A stretch of 64,000 nucleotides of DNA from Algibacter sp. L3A6 (GCF_009796825.1 NZ_CP047030.1:248001-312000), one strand, 5' to 3'. Positions 44,186-52,958 are shown, counted from the stretch's first letter. The notes: a model not told the origin generated them from the sequence alone. A program made the numbers and translations.

Positions 44186-45009
44186 AATTTTGCATTTTTA
44201 TATTCACCTAAAACTTTAAAATCGTCTCCCATTATTTCTATTAATGATTTTGCTTTCTGAAAACTAGCATAATCATCGAAGGTTACATCAACAAAAAAGG
44301 CGTACTTCCAAGGTGTTTCAATAATTGGAAGGCTCTGTATTTTTGTTAAATTCAACTTGCAATCGCTCATTACATTTAAAATAGTCGCTAAACTGCCTCG
44401 TTTGTGGTTCGCTTCAAACTTTATAGATGCCTTACTAATTTCCGACTCTAAAAGATCTGTTTTTGTACGTTGTACAATAGCAAAACGAGTTTCGTTGTTT
44501 TTAATGGTTTGTATACTTTTTGCTAAAACATTGAGCTCGAAAATTTCGGCTGCAAATTCACTAGCAATGGCTGCAACACCTTTTAATTTTTTATTCTGAA
44601 TACGCTCTGCCACTTCGGCCGTATCTTTATCTTCAATTAATTTAATATGCGGATAATCTCTAAAAAACTCTTTACATTGTAATAGCGCCATAGGATGTGA
44701 ATACACCTCTTCAATATCCAAAATACTCTGGTTTGGCAATGCCATTAAACTATGCTGAATGTCTAAATAATGCTCTCCAACAACATGAAGATTATACTTA
44801 TCGATTAATGCATAATTAGGAATAATAGAACCCGCAATCGAATTTTCGAGTGCCATAATTCCTGCATCACATTCTTTTGTAATTAACGAATCTACTACCC
44901 TATCGAATGATAAACAATCGATAGTAGCCACAGCAGTTTCAAAAAATTGTTTTGACACAATATGATGATATGATCCTTTTATACCTTGTATAGCTACTGT
45001 TTTTATCAA
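44182..45009 (-). CDS. pheA: Prephenate dehydratase
   Basis: Converts prephenate to phenylpyruvate for phenylalanine. The 275-residue monofunctional form has a periplasmic-binding-protein-like catalytic fold (VAIQGIKGSYHH, ECDAGIMALENSIAGSI, TAEVAERIQNKKLKGVAAIAS) and the hallmark TRF in NNETRFAIVQR, then a C-terminal ACT domain (HKRGSLATILNVMSDCKLNLTKIQSLPI) for Phe feedback. It lacks the N-terminal chorismate mutase of E. coli PheA; that activity is fused to DAHP synthase here. First structural gene of the operon, 92 nt after a leader peptide. Confidence 0.95.
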   Translation of the reverse strand: MIKTVAIQGIKGSYHHIVSKQFFETAVATIDCLSFDRVVDSLITKECDAGIMALENSIAGSIIPNYALIDKYNLHVVGEHYLDIQHSLMALPNQSILDIEEVYSHPMALLQCKEFFRDYPHIKLIEDKDTAEVAERIQNKKLKGVAAIASEFAAEIFELNVLAKSIQTIKNNETRFAIVQRTKTDLLESEISKASIKFEANHKRGSLATILNVMSDCKLNLTKIQSLPIIETPWKYAFFVDVTFDDYASFQKAKSLIEIMGDDFKVLGEYKNAKL

Positions 45010-45047
45010 TTTTATTGTTTTTTATTAATGTTCAATAGATTGTTAAA

Positions 45048-45077
45048 CAAAAAAAAGTCTCGATTTTCATCGAGACT
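45048..45077 (-). terminator. Attenuator-type terminator in the pheA leader
   Basis: On the minus strand AGTCTCGAT, loop GAAA, ATCGAGACT form a perfect 9-bp stem (45056-45077) followed by about eight T residues. It lies between a Phe/Tyr-rich leader ORF and pheA, with no gene on this strand upstream for it to terminate. A competing pairing is available: CGAGGC in the leader ORF (45114-45119) with GTCTCG of the 5' arm (45071-45076), one G:U pair included. Confidence 0.8.
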
Positions 45078-45100
45078 CATATTAAATTTATAGTTTTAAA

Positions 45101-45178
45101 TTATACATACAACGCCTCGTTCTTTTCGCTAAAAAAGAAATAAAACCAGTTGTTAAAATATGTAAAATATACTGTCAT
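45101..45178 (-). CDS. Aromatic-rich leader peptide of the pheA operon
   Basis: A 25-codon ORF on the minus strand, from ATG 45178 to TAA 45101. It begins MTVYFTYFNNWFYFFF and contains 6 Phe, 4 Tyr and 1 Trp in 25 residues. It ends 23 nt before the attenuator hairpin and 92 nt before pheA. The density and clustering of Phe/Tyr codons just upstream of a terminator match ribosome-mediated attenuation leaders such as enterobacterial pheL. Stalling at the Phe/Tyr codons would leave the CGAGGC segment (codons 20-22) free to pair with the terminator arm. The start codon context is not distinctive. Confidence 0.75.
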   Translation of the reverse strand: MTVYFTYFNNWFYFFFSEKNEALYV

Positions 45179-45374
45179 AGTGATAATTGAGTGGCTAAAG
45201 TAATTATTTTATTAAGAAATCAAAATACAATAAAACTTTTTTTTACATTTTATTCAAAAAAATAAAGATTCCACATAAAACCTACCATTATTATGCACAA
45301 TTTTAAATTATATACGGAATACACTAAAACATCTTAAAAAAGGGAATCGTCAAGATTTTTACATTCAGAATCAT
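45179..45374. other. Divergent intergenic region between pheA leader and gldA
   Basis: AT-rich region with no credible ORF besides the leader. The promoter for the leader should be here. The closest minus-strand candidate I see is TATTTTG (45221-45227), which lacks one spacer base relative to TAnnTTTG, so it remains tentative. Confidence 0.4.
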
Positions 45375-45382
45375 TATTTTTG
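45375..45382 (+). promoter_or_regulatory. -7 box upstream of gldA
   Basis: TATTTTTG matches TAnnTTTG exactly, 16 nt upstream of the gldA start codon. Confidence 0.5.
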
Positions 45383-45398
45383 AACAAACAATTAATTT

Positions 45399-46292
45399 AT
45401 GTCGATAGAAGTTACAGGAATATCAAAGCTTTACGGAAATCAGAAGGCTTTAAACAACATTTCGTTTACCGTAAAAAAACCTGAAATTGTTGGATTTCTG
45501 GGTCCTAATGGTGCAGGAAAATCGACTATGATGAAAATTTTAACCACATTTATTCAACCTTCCGAAGGTGCAGCCAAAGTAAATGGGCATGATATAGATG
45601 AAGAGAAACAACAGGTCCAAAAAAGCGTAGGGTATTTGCCAGAGCACAACCCGCTGTATCTAGATATGTTTGTAAAAGAGTATTTAAAATTTAACGCCGA
45701 TATATATAAGGTTGATAAAAAACGTATTAGCGAAGTTATAGCGCTTACGGGTTTAATTCCCGAAATGCATAAAAAAATAGGGCAACTATCTAAAGGGTAT
45801 CGCCAACGCGTTGGGTTAGCCAATGCCCTACTCCACGATCCTGAAGTTTTAATTTTAGACGAACCTACAACCGGATTAGACCCAAACCAATTGGTAGAAA
45901 TAAGAAATTTAATTAAACATATAGGCGAAACAAAAACCGTTTTTCTTTCAACACACATTATGCAAGAGGTAGAAGCCATGTGCGACCGCGTTATTATAAT
46001 TAACAAAGGAGAAATTGTAGCCGACAAAAAACTTAACGAACTACGAGACGAGAAAGAACAAACTGTAATTGTAGAATTCGATTTTAGAGTTGAAGATGCT
46101 TTTCTAATTAGATTACCAAAAGTAAAAAGTGTAAAAAACACCTACGGCTTTGTTTACGAAATTACATTTAAAACTTCCGAAGATATGCGATCTCATGTTT
46201 TTGATTTTGCACACGATAACCAATTAAAAATTCTTCAACTTAATCAGAAAAACGCAAGTTTAGAATCTCTTTTTAGAGAATTAACCGCATAA
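45399..46292 (+). CDS. gldA: Gliding motility-associated ABC transporter ATPase GldA
   Basis: A 297-residue ABC ATPase, the GldA component needed with GldF and GldG for gliding in Flavobacterium johnsoniae, though many flavobacteria carry it without obvious gliding. Walker A GFLGPNGAGKSTMMKIL, YLPEHNPLYLDMFVKEYLKF, signature LSKGYRQRVGLANALLHDP, Walker B VLILDEPTTGLDP and switch LSTHIM are intact. The C-terminal part carries a small regulatory extension ending ASLESLFRELTA. gldF and gldG are not in this window. Confidence 0.9.
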   Translation: MSIEVTGISKLYGNQKALNNISFTVKKPEIVGFLGPNGAGKSTMMKILTTFIQPSEGAAKVNGHDIDEEKQQVQKSVGYLPEHNPLYLDMFVKEYLKFNADIYKVDKKRISEVIALTGLIPEMHKKIGQLSKGYRQRVGLANALLHDPEVLILDEPTTGLDPNQLVEIRNLIKHIGETKTVFLSTHIMQEVEAMCDRVIIINKGEIVADKKLNELRDEKEQTVIVEFDFRVEDAFLIRLPKVKSVKNTYGFVYEITFKTSEDMRSHVFDFAHDNQLKILQLNQKNASLESLFRELTA

Positions 46293-46351
46293 GCCCGTTT
46301 TTAAAATAGAAAAGCATGATATAAATCATCTTTAGCCACGCTCAAACCAAA

Positions 46352-46359
46352 TAAATTTG
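46352..46359 (+). promoter_or_regulatory. -7 box upstream of pta-ackA
   Basis: TAAATTTG fits TAnnTTTG and lies 62 nt before the pta start codon, in the only sizeable gap between gldA and pta. Confidence 0.45.
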
Positions 46360-46421
46360 CATTATTACTTAGCTAAAAATAAGTAATATCTCTATATTTA
46401 TAACGTAACAAATATATTACG

Positions 46422-48518
46422 ATGAGCAAAGGAATTTATGTGGCTACTATAGAGCCCAACAGCGGAAAATCGGTTATTGTGTTAGGCCTAATGCGTATGC
46501 TTTTAGGAAAAACAGCAAAGGTTGGTTATTTTAGACCTATTATTGAAGACCTCGATGAAGGTGAAATGGACAACCATATTAACACCGTAGTTTCACATTT
46601 TGAAATAGATATTAATTATAAAAACACTTTCGCTTTTACCCGAAACGAAGTCTTAGATTTATACAACCAAGGCAAATCCGGGAAGGTTATTGACGAAATT
46701 ATAAAGAAATACAAATACTTAGAATCTAGGTTCGATTTTGTTTTAGTTGAAGGTACCGATTTTTCTCATGAAAACTCTAGCCTAGAATTAGACATTAATA
46801 TCTTAATTTCTAAAAACCTGAGTCTTCCCGTTATTATAGTTTCTCAAGGAGATAAAAAAGATTTAAAATCTATTGTTGATAGCGTACAATTAGCTCACGA
46901 CACTTTTAAAGGTGAAGTAGATGTGCTTTCTCTTATAACCAATAAAGTAGATGTTGACCAAATTTCTATCTTAAAAGAAAAACTACAAAAACGTATCAAT
47001 ACAGATACAGACACCAATATTACAGTAATTCCGAAAATAAAAAGCTTAGCTAGTCCAACCATTAAAGAAATTGTAAAAAACCTAAATGGTAATGTCCTTT
47101 TCGGTAAGGATATGGTTAATAACCAAGCCGAAAACTTTAGTGTTGGTGCCATGCAGTTAAGAAATTACTTAACACACCTAAAAGAAAACGCATTAGTTAT
47201 TACTCCTGGAGATCGTGCTGATATCATCCTTGGTGCTTTACAAGCTCATATTTCTAAAAACTACCCTAAAATATCAGGGATTATTTTGACAGGAGGTTTA
47301 ATTCCTGAGGAATCTATTTTAAAATTAATTGAAGGTCTTTCTAGCGTAGTACCTATTATTAGTGTTAAATCTGGCACTTTTTCGGTTACGAATACTATTG
47401 GGAAAATAAAATCTAAAATTTATGCCGATAATATTGAAAAGATTGAAATGTCTATCGCAACATTCGAAAAACATGTAGATACCGATAAATTATCTAATGA
47501 TTTAATCACTTTTCAATCGGATATATTCACACCTCGCATGTTTCAGTATAACTTATTGCAACGTGCACTAAACAATAAAAAACATATTGTTTTACCAGAA
47601 GGTGATGATGAACGTGTATTAAGAGCTGCAGCTAGATTAATAGATGCTCAGGTTGTAGAATTAACCTTAATTGGAGATGAAGATTTAATAAAAGAGCGCC
47701 TTATCACTTTAGATATTGCCCTAGACACAAACAAAGTAAATATTGTTTCTCCAACAAAATCGCCCTATTTTGATGATTATGTAAACACATTGTACGAACT
47801 AAGAAAACATAAAAATGTAAACTTAGAAATGGCTCGAGATATGATTTCTGATGTATCGTATTTTGGAACCATGATGATTTACAAAGGCCATGCAGATGGT
47901 ATGGTTTCTGGAGCTGTACACACCACGCAACATACCCTTAGACCAGCGCTTCAGTTTATAAAAACGAAACCAGATGTTAACATTGTGTCTTCTGTTTTCT
48001 TTATGTGTTTAGAAGATCGTATTTCTGTTTTTGGAGATTGCGCCATCAACCCGAACCCAAATGCAGAACAGTTAGCCGAAATCGCCATTTCATCTGCTGA
48101 AACCGCTAAAAACTTTGGAATTGAACCAAAAGTAGCCATGTTATCTTATTCTTCTGGAGCCTCTGGAAAAGGAGCCGATGTAGAAAAAGTGCGTGAAGCT
48201 ACCGAAATAGTTAAAAAATTAGCGCCAAGTTTAAAAATTGAAGGTCCAATTCAATATGATGCCGCTGTAGACATGCGTATTGGTAAAAGCAAATTACCAG
48301 ACTCAGAAGTTGCAGGTAGCGCTAGTGTTTTAATCTTCCCTGATTTAAACACAGGTAACAACACTTACAAAGCAGTGCAAAGAGAAACCGGAGCATTAGC
48401 CATTGGTCCTGTTCTACAAGGATTAAACAAACCTGTAAACAATTTAAGCCGTGGCTGTACTGCCGACGATATTTACAGTACAGTAATAATTACAGCCATT
48501 CAAGCACAAGATTTATAA
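46422..48518 (+). CDS. pta: Phosphate acetyltransferase (long form)
   Basis: Interconverts acetyl-CoA and acetyl phosphate. The 698-residue long form has an N-terminal BioD-like P-loop domain (MSKGIYVATIEPNSGKSVIVLGLM), a central DRTGG domain (about 210-330, VITPGDRADIILGALQA) and a C-terminal catalytic PTA domain (about 375-698: LPEGDDERVLRAAARL, GMVSGAVHTTQHTLRPALQ, MLSYSSGASGKGADVEKV and IFPDLNTGNNTYKAVQ). ackA follows 3 nt after the stop, giving the standard acetate overflow/ATP-yielding pair. Confidence 0.97.
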   Translation: MSKGIYVATIEPNSGKSVIVLGLMRMLLGKTAKVGYFRPIIEDLDEGEMDNHINTVVSHFEIDINYKNTFAFTRNEVLDLYNQGKSGKVIDEIIKKYKYLESRFDFVLVEGTDFSHENSSLELDINILISKNLSLPVIIVSQGDKKDLKSIVDSVQLAHDTFKGEVDVLSLITNKVDVDQISILKEKLQKRINTDTDTNITVIPKIKSLASPTIKEIVKNLNGNVLFGKDMVNNQAENFSVGAMQLRNYLTHLKENALVITPGDRADIILGALQAHISKNYPKISGIILTGGLIPEESILKLIEGLSSVVPIISVKSGTFSVTNTIGKIKSKIYADNIEKIEMSIATFEKHVDTDKLSNDLITFQSDIFTPRMFQYNLLQRALNNKKHIVLPEGDDERVLRAAARLIDAQVVELTLIGDEDLIKERLITLDIALDTNKVNIVSPTKSPYFDDYVNTLYELRKHKNVNLEMARDMISDVSYFGTMMIYKGHADGMVSGAVHTTQHTLRPALQFIKTKPDVNIVSSVFFMCLEDRISVFGDCAINPNPNAEQLAEIAISSAETAKNFGIEPKVAMLSYSSGASGKGADVEKVREATEIVKKLAPSLKIEGPIQYDAAVDMRIGKSKLPDSEVAGSASVLIFPDLNTGNNTYKAVQRETGALAIGPVLQGLNKPVNNLSRGCTADDIYSTVIITAIQAQDL

Positions 48519-48521
48519 AAT

Positions 48522-49709
48522 ATGCAAGTACTCGTTTTAAACTCTGGAAGTTCATCTCTAAAATTTCAATTATTTTCAATGCCAGCCGAAACTATTTTAT
48601 GTTCAGGTTTAATTGAACGTATTGGAATGGACGATGCGAAATTTATTTACAAAACTGAAAAAGATACCATTGAGCACGTCACTGCTATTTACAACCATAA
48701 ACAAGGATTGGAACTACTATCTCATCAACTTTTAGATAGTGAAACTGGCATCATTAAATCGGCTTCAGATATTGATATTGTTGGGCACCGTGTAGTACAA
48801 GGCGGTGCTAGATTTAAAGAAACCACCGAAATTAACCAATGGGCAAAAGACAATATAAAAGACCTCTTCAGCTTAGCACCTTTACACAATCCTGCACATT
48901 TTGAAGGTATTGAAGTGGCCGAAGCTATTTTCCCTTCAGCTAAGCAAGTCGCGGTTTTCGATACGGCATTCCACCAATCTATACCAGAGCATGCTTATAG
49001 ATATGCTATACCGAATAATCTTTTAACCGAGCATAAAATTAGAATGTATGGTTTTCATGGTACTAGTCATAAATACGTATCAGAACAAGCTATTCATTAT
49101 TTAGGTCAAAAAGAATCTAAAATAATTTCAATTCACTTAGGCAATGGTTGCAGTATAACAGCCATTAAAAACGGAAAAGCTGTAGATCACTCTATGGGCT
49201 TAACACCTTTAGACGGATTAATTATGGGTACAAGAAGTGGTGATATCGATCCTTCTGTAATTTTTCATTTGGCAAATAAATTAAACTACTCTTTAGATGA
49301 AATTAATACCCTTTTACAAAAGAAAAGCGGTATGCTTGGCTTAACAGGTTTTAGCGACTTAAGAGAAATAGAAACTGAAGCCGCCAAAGGCAATAGAGAT
49401 TGCTTACTGGCTCTACAAATGAACACTTACCGCATTAAAAAATACATTGGTAGTTACGCCGCAGTTTTAAACGGATTGGACGCCATTGTTTTTACCGCAG
49501 GCATAGGAGAAAATTCAGAATTAATGCGAAAAATGGTTTGTGAAGATTTAGATTTTCTAGGCATTAATTTAGATACAGAAAAAAACAAAGAAAGATCTAA
49601 ACTATTAAGAGCCGTAAATACTATTGAATCTAAGGTAAAAATATTAATTATTCCAACCAATGAAGAGTTAGAAATAGCGAAACAATCGGTTCAATTATTC
49701 GAGAATTAA
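48522..49709 (+). CDS. ackA: Acetate kinase
   Basis: Converts acetyl phosphate and ADP to acetate and ATP (reversible). The 395-residue ASKHA-fold protein has LVLNSGSSSLKFQLF at the N-terminus, GHRVVQGG, FDTAFHQSIP, YGFHGTSHKYVSEQA, SIHLGNGCSITAIKNGKAVDHSMGLTPLDG cited in parts (HLGNGCSITAI, MGLTPLDGLIMGTRSGD), and TAGIGENSELMR. Complete. Its end overlaps the convergent DUF2807 gene by 15 nt. Confidence 0.97.
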   Translation: MQVLVLNSGSSSLKFQLFSMPAETILCSGLIERIGMDDAKFIYKTEKDTIEHVTAIYNHKQGLELLSHQLLDSETGIIKSASDIDIVGHRVVQGGARFKETTEINQWAKDNIKDLFSLAPLHNPAHFEGIEVAEAIFPSAKQVAVFDTAFHQSIPEHAYRYAIPNNLLTEHKIRMYGFHGTSHKYVSEQAIHYLGQKESKIISIHLGNGCSITAIKNGKAVDHSMGLTPLDGLIMGTRSGDIDPSVIFHLANKLNYSLDEINTLLQKKSGMLGLTGFSDLREIETEAAKGNRDCLLALQMNTYRIKKYIGSYAAVLNGLDAIVFTAGIGENSELMRKMVCEDLDFLGINLDTEKNKERSKLLRAVNTIESKVKILIIPTNEELEIAKQSVQLFEN

Positions 49710-50441
49710 TCGACCTGTATAAAGTTCTTCCACAGTAATAATATCTGGAGTATTAACCGAAATAACATCTCCGGGTCCAGAAATTTTCCCCGTAAGGGAT
49801 TGCTGTGGATTTACAACCATATCGTTAGAACTTCTATTTGATACACTAACAAATTGCGCTATTAAATCTCGACCTTCAAAACGAGACGTTCCTGCTGCGA
49901 AAGTAATGCGTAAATTTTCAGTTTTACCAGAAACAAAACAATTGGAGAGGTTATTAAAAACAAGAGAAAAACTCGTGTTATCAATTTCTAAATCAAAGTT
50001 ACCATTAGTAAACGAATCTTCTGCTCCAAAATCCTCTGATAAAATTGACAAACTTGGATAGCTTAAAACACCATTAGAACTAACGGTGTATTGCGTAGAA
50101 CTTCTAATTTCGGTAATATTAGGCGCTGTTACATAAACTTTAGTAATACCATAATCACGCACATAATTGCAAGTATTATTATCGGTTAATGTCAATTTAC
50201 CATCGACTACAATAGCTTCAACATCATTCATTAAATTCTCACCAGTTTCAACAGTCACCTTCTGAGTTTCACCATCGGTAATTATTAATTCAATATCCCG
50301 ATTTACTAATATTTTAGTAAAAACATCAACACTAAATTCTTGCTGTATTATAGCTCCTGTTTTCTGAAAACAATCGCCCGCATTTTCACTATCACAAGCA
50401 AAAACAAGGCTAAAAACGAATATATATATTAACTTTTTCAT
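49695..50441 (-). CDS. DUF2807 (head GIN-like) lipoprotein
   Basis: A 248-residue protein with a type II signal peptide (MKKLIYIFVFSLVFAC, lipobox Cys at position 16) and a DUF2807-type auto-transporter-adhesin-like beta-helix fold: VFTKILVNRDIELIITDGETQKVTVETGENL cited in parts (VFTKILVNRDIELIITDG, VTVETGENLM), then repeating short strands and a C-terminal GKISGPGDVISVNTP motif typical of the family. Surface or periplasmic location; function unknown. It overlaps the upstream PagL-like gene by 4 nt (ATGA), so they are cotranscribed. Confidence 0.85.
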   Translation of the reverse strand: MKKLIYIFVFSLVFACDSENAGDCFQKTGAIIQQEFSVDVFTKILVNRDIELIITDGETQKVTVETGENLMNDVEAIVVDGKLTLTDNNTCNYVRDYGITKVYVTAPNITEIRSSTQYTVSSNGVLSYPSLSILSEDFGAEDSFTNGNFDLEIDNTSFSLVFNNLSNCFVSGKTENLRITFAAGTSRFEGRDLIAQFVSVSNRSSNDMVVNPQQSLTGKISGPGDVISVNTPDIITVEELYTGRLILE

Positions 50442-51541
50442 AATCGAACACCAATTCCAAATTCAACAGCTTCCGCTTTAGCTCCGTGAGACTTCAAGGT
50501 CATGGCTCCAAACCATTTTCGCTGTTTACCAACGTAACGTTTTAAACCAATTCTTAAATACGTTTGGCCTTCAAAATCGTATGGATAATAGACATAATAT
50601 CCAAACTGGGTAAGCAATGAGGTTCTATTAATAAACAACTCATGCCCTACAAAAAAACCAACACGCTTATAGTCTTCGTCACCAGATACATCTAACTCTG
50701 GAAAAGCAACACTTCGGTAATAAATAAGTTCTTTTAAAAAATTAGAAAAGAAAACATCGGCACCAAATTGCAACGCACTTTTACGGTTAATACGTTTATC
50801 GGCATAAGCAGAAAGTACGTAAAACGCATACTGACCACTATCTACAATATCACTTTCGTTTACACCGGATCTAAAAACAAAATTATACTTTATAGGCTGT
50901 GTAAATTGTCTGTCATTATCGGCTAAGGTATGTTGATACTCTAACTCTTTTTTATCTAAATTATAGGTTAACCCAACATTAAGCGCTAAAGTATTTGTAC
51001 TCGCATTAGGTGCTTTAACATTGGCATTAGAATAATGTATTAAAGAAAAACCAGCTATTAAACCAAAGCGATCAAAAATGCGTTCTTTTTTATAGTTAAG
51101 CATCACCATGGTGCTACTCATTAATTTAGAACCGTAGGCAATATTTCTATAATTATCAACCTTATCATAAGGCGTTTCAGTATACCCCATACCTTGCCCA
51201 ATTCTAAATTGCAGATTTCTATTAAAAAAGTAGAAATTAAAATGCGCATAGAGCGATGTTACATTACCCAAAACATCATTTTTCATGTTTTGATAAGCAT
51301 AAGTAACACCATAATCCGGATAATTAAAACGTTGTTCCCAATCGTTAAAACCGTATGTTTTTTTGTTCCAACTTAAAAGATAACCTTCCGGATGTCCTTT
51401 AATTAAATGAAGTATATCATTATTATGAAGCGCAATATTACCCTTAAAATAACTTAAATCGAGGTAAGATGTATGTGTTTTATCTTGTGAAAATCCATTA
51501 AAAAATAGGACACAAAATATGCAGGTATAAAGTAATTTCAT
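50438..51541 (-). CDS. PagL/acyloxyacyl-hydrolase-like outer membrane protein
   Basis: About 367 residues. I use the ATG at 51541, which gives a signal peptide (MKLLYTCIFCVLFFNGFSQ); the frame extends 7 codons upstream without support. The protein is a predicted beta barrel and ends with GAMTLKSHGAKAEAVEFGIGVRL, preceded by VGHELFINRTSLLTQFGYYVYYPYDF cited in parts (VGHELFINRTSLLTQFG, YYVYYPYDFEGQTYLRIGL). This resembles flavobacterial proteins annotated as acyloxyacyl hydrolase (lipid A 3-O-deacylase, PagL family). If active it would trim lipid A acyl chains in the outer membrane. Catalytic residues were not verified. Confidence 0.75.
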   Translation of the reverse strand: MKLLYTCIFCVLFFNGFSQDKTHTSYLDLSYFKGNIALHNNDILHLIKGHPEGYLLSWNKKTYGFNDWEQRFNYPDYGVTYAYQNMKNDVLGNVTSLYAHFNFYFFNRNLQFRIGQGMGYTETPYDKVDNYRNIAYGSKLMSSTMVMLNYKKERIFDRFGLIAGFSLIHYSNANVKAPNASTNTLALNVGLTYNLDKKELEYQHTLADNDRQFTQPIKYNFVFRSGVNESDIVDSGQYAFYVLSAYADKRINRKSALQFGADVFFSNFLKELIYYRSVAFPELDVSGDEDYKRVGFFVGHELFINRTSLLTQFGYYVYYPYDFEGQTYLRIGLKRYVGKQRKWFGAMTLKSHGAKAEAVEFGIGVRL

Positions 51542-51617
51542 TATCGGGTTTCTGTGTGGCAAATGTACTTAAATTTCAACGTAAACCTTAAAAGTTAAGT
51601 ACAAACCACACGATTTA

Positions 51618-52574
51618 CTAAAACAAAGCTTCGGCAATAGCCTTAACGTTATCACTTTTCCCCATAGAGTAATAATGCAATACAGGTACACCTGCCTCCT
51701 TCAACTCTTTAGATTGCTGTATAGCAAATTCAATACCTACTTGTCTAACGGCTTTATTATCCTTACAACCTTCAACAGCATCGATTAAATTTTGAGGTAA
51801 ATCAATTTTAAAAACCTGAGGTAAAATTTGTAAATGCCTTTTAACAGCTATAGGTTTAATTCCCGGAATAATAGGCACATTAATCCCAGCTTCTCTAGCC
51901 TTATCTACAAATTCAAAATATTTATTATTATCAAAAAACATCTGGGTAACCACATAATCGGCACCAGCATCTACCTTCTCTTTTAAACGACGTAAATCGT
52001 TAACCAGCGATGGCGCTTCCATGTGTTTCTCTGGGTAACCGGCCACACCAATACAAAAGTCCGAATTATGCTCAACCTTAAAATCATCGTGCAAATATTG
52101 ACCTTTATTAAGGTTTGCAATTTGTTGCACCAAGTCGCTCGCAAATGCATTCCCTCCCGCTACAGGCTTAAAATATGGCTCATCTTTCATCGAGTCACCA
52201 CGCAAAGCCATTACATTATCCAGACCTAAATAGTGGCAATCTACCAAAACATATTCAGTTTCTTCTTTTGTAAAACCACCACACAATAAATGTGGAATAG
52301 CATCTACCTGATATTTATGCATAATAGACGCACAAATACCCACCGTACCAGGGCGCATACGTGTAATACGCTTATCCAACAAACCATTGCCTTTATCAAT
52401 ATACACATACTCCTCACGAGATGTGGTAACATCAATAAATGGTGGATTAAACTCCATTAAAGGATCGATATTATTATATAAATCCTGAATATTTGTACCT
52501 TTCTTTGGCGGAATTACCTCAAAAGAAAACAACGTTTTTCCGTTGGCTTGTTTAATATGGTCTGTTACTTTCAT
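51618..52574 (-). CDS. metF: 5,10-methylenetetrahydrofolate reductase
   Basis: Makes 5-methyl-THF, the methyl donor for MetH, using FAD. The 318-residue TIM-barrel protein shows FSFEVIPPKKGTN (catalytic Glu region), FIDVTTSREEYVY, VDCHYLGLDNVMALRGD (FAD site), CIGVAGYPEKHMEAP and YVVTQMFFDNNKYF. It is the last gene of the met operon, separated from the gene before it by a 140-nt gap containing repeat copy C. Confidence 0.96.
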   Translation of the reverse strand: MKVTDHIKQANGKTLFSFEVIPPKKGTNIQDLYNNIDPLMEFNPPFIDVTTSREEYVYIDKGNGLLDKRITRMRPGTVGICASIMHKYQVDAIPHLLCGGFTKEETEYVLVDCHYLGLDNVMALRGDSMKDEPYFKPVAGGNAFASDLVQQIANLNKGQYLHDDFKVEHNSDFCIGVAGYPEKHMEAPSLVNDLRRLKEKVDAGADYVVTQMFFDNNKYFEFVDKAREAGINVPIIPGIKPIAVKRHLQILPQVFKIDLPQNLIDAVEGCKDNKAVRQVGIEFAIQQSKELKEAGVPVLHYYSMGKSDNVKAIAEALF

Positions 52575-52632
52575 TACTTATTTTTTGTCATCCTCACAAA
52601 ACGAGAATCTTATCTATATTTTAGTTTAATTT

Positions 52633-52722
52633 TGGCGTTACCACAAGGGTCGCGCTTTACACTATATCTTTTTTTGCCTTTGGCGGAAACAAAAAAAGGA
52701 TGCCGTTGCAATCGCTAACGCG
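52633..52722 (+). repeat. Dispersed intergenic repeat, copy C
   Basis: It begins TTGGCGTTACCACAAGGGTC, continues GCGCTTTACACTATATC, and ends AAAGGATGCCGTTGCAATC then GCTAACGC, aligning with copies A and B at both ends. The centre folds as TTTTTTTG ... CAAAAAAA with GCC/GGC inside. Its right end contains the stop codon and last codons of the small minus-strand gene 52715-52957. It lies within the met operon ahead of metF. Confidence 0.75.
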
Positions 52723-52957
52723 GGTTTACCAGCTTATTTTTAACCTCGTCAAAAGTTTCTGTGTACTCCCAATAAATCCATCTTCCATCCAAATAATCCG
52801 TAAGAATATATTTTTCGCTCAATGATTTTATTCGAGATACGGCAACCACTTTCTTCGAAAAACCATCAACCGCAACATGTTCCAAAACCTCTTTGTTATC
52901 TGTATCATAACCATGAGAAATCATGTGGCTTCCTAAGGTTACCTCTATAAATGCCAT
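52715..52957 (-). CDS. Small hypothetical protein in the met operon
   Basis: An 80-residue protein (starting MAFIEVTLGSHMISHGYDTD) lying 1 nt after the metH C-part stop and ahead of metF. It is polar, with a WIYWEYTETFDEV segment; no motif is recognised. The close spacing and operon position argue that it is a real gene. Its final residues (VNPR and stop) are encoded in repeat copy C, suggesting that the original C-terminus was altered when the repeat arrived, or that the repeat tolerates read-in. Confidence 0.65.
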   Translation of the reverse strand: MAFIEVTLGSHMISHGYDTDNKEVLEHVAVDGFSKKVVAVSRIKSLSEKYILTDYLDGRWIYWEYTETFDEVKNKLVNPR

Positions 52958-52958
52958 G

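Noticed and set aside
45554..46141. A long (195-residue) minus-strand ORF inside gldA
   Set aside because: It is antisense to a well-supported ABC ATPase with all motifs, has Ser/Cys-rich shadow composition, and has no recognisable domain.
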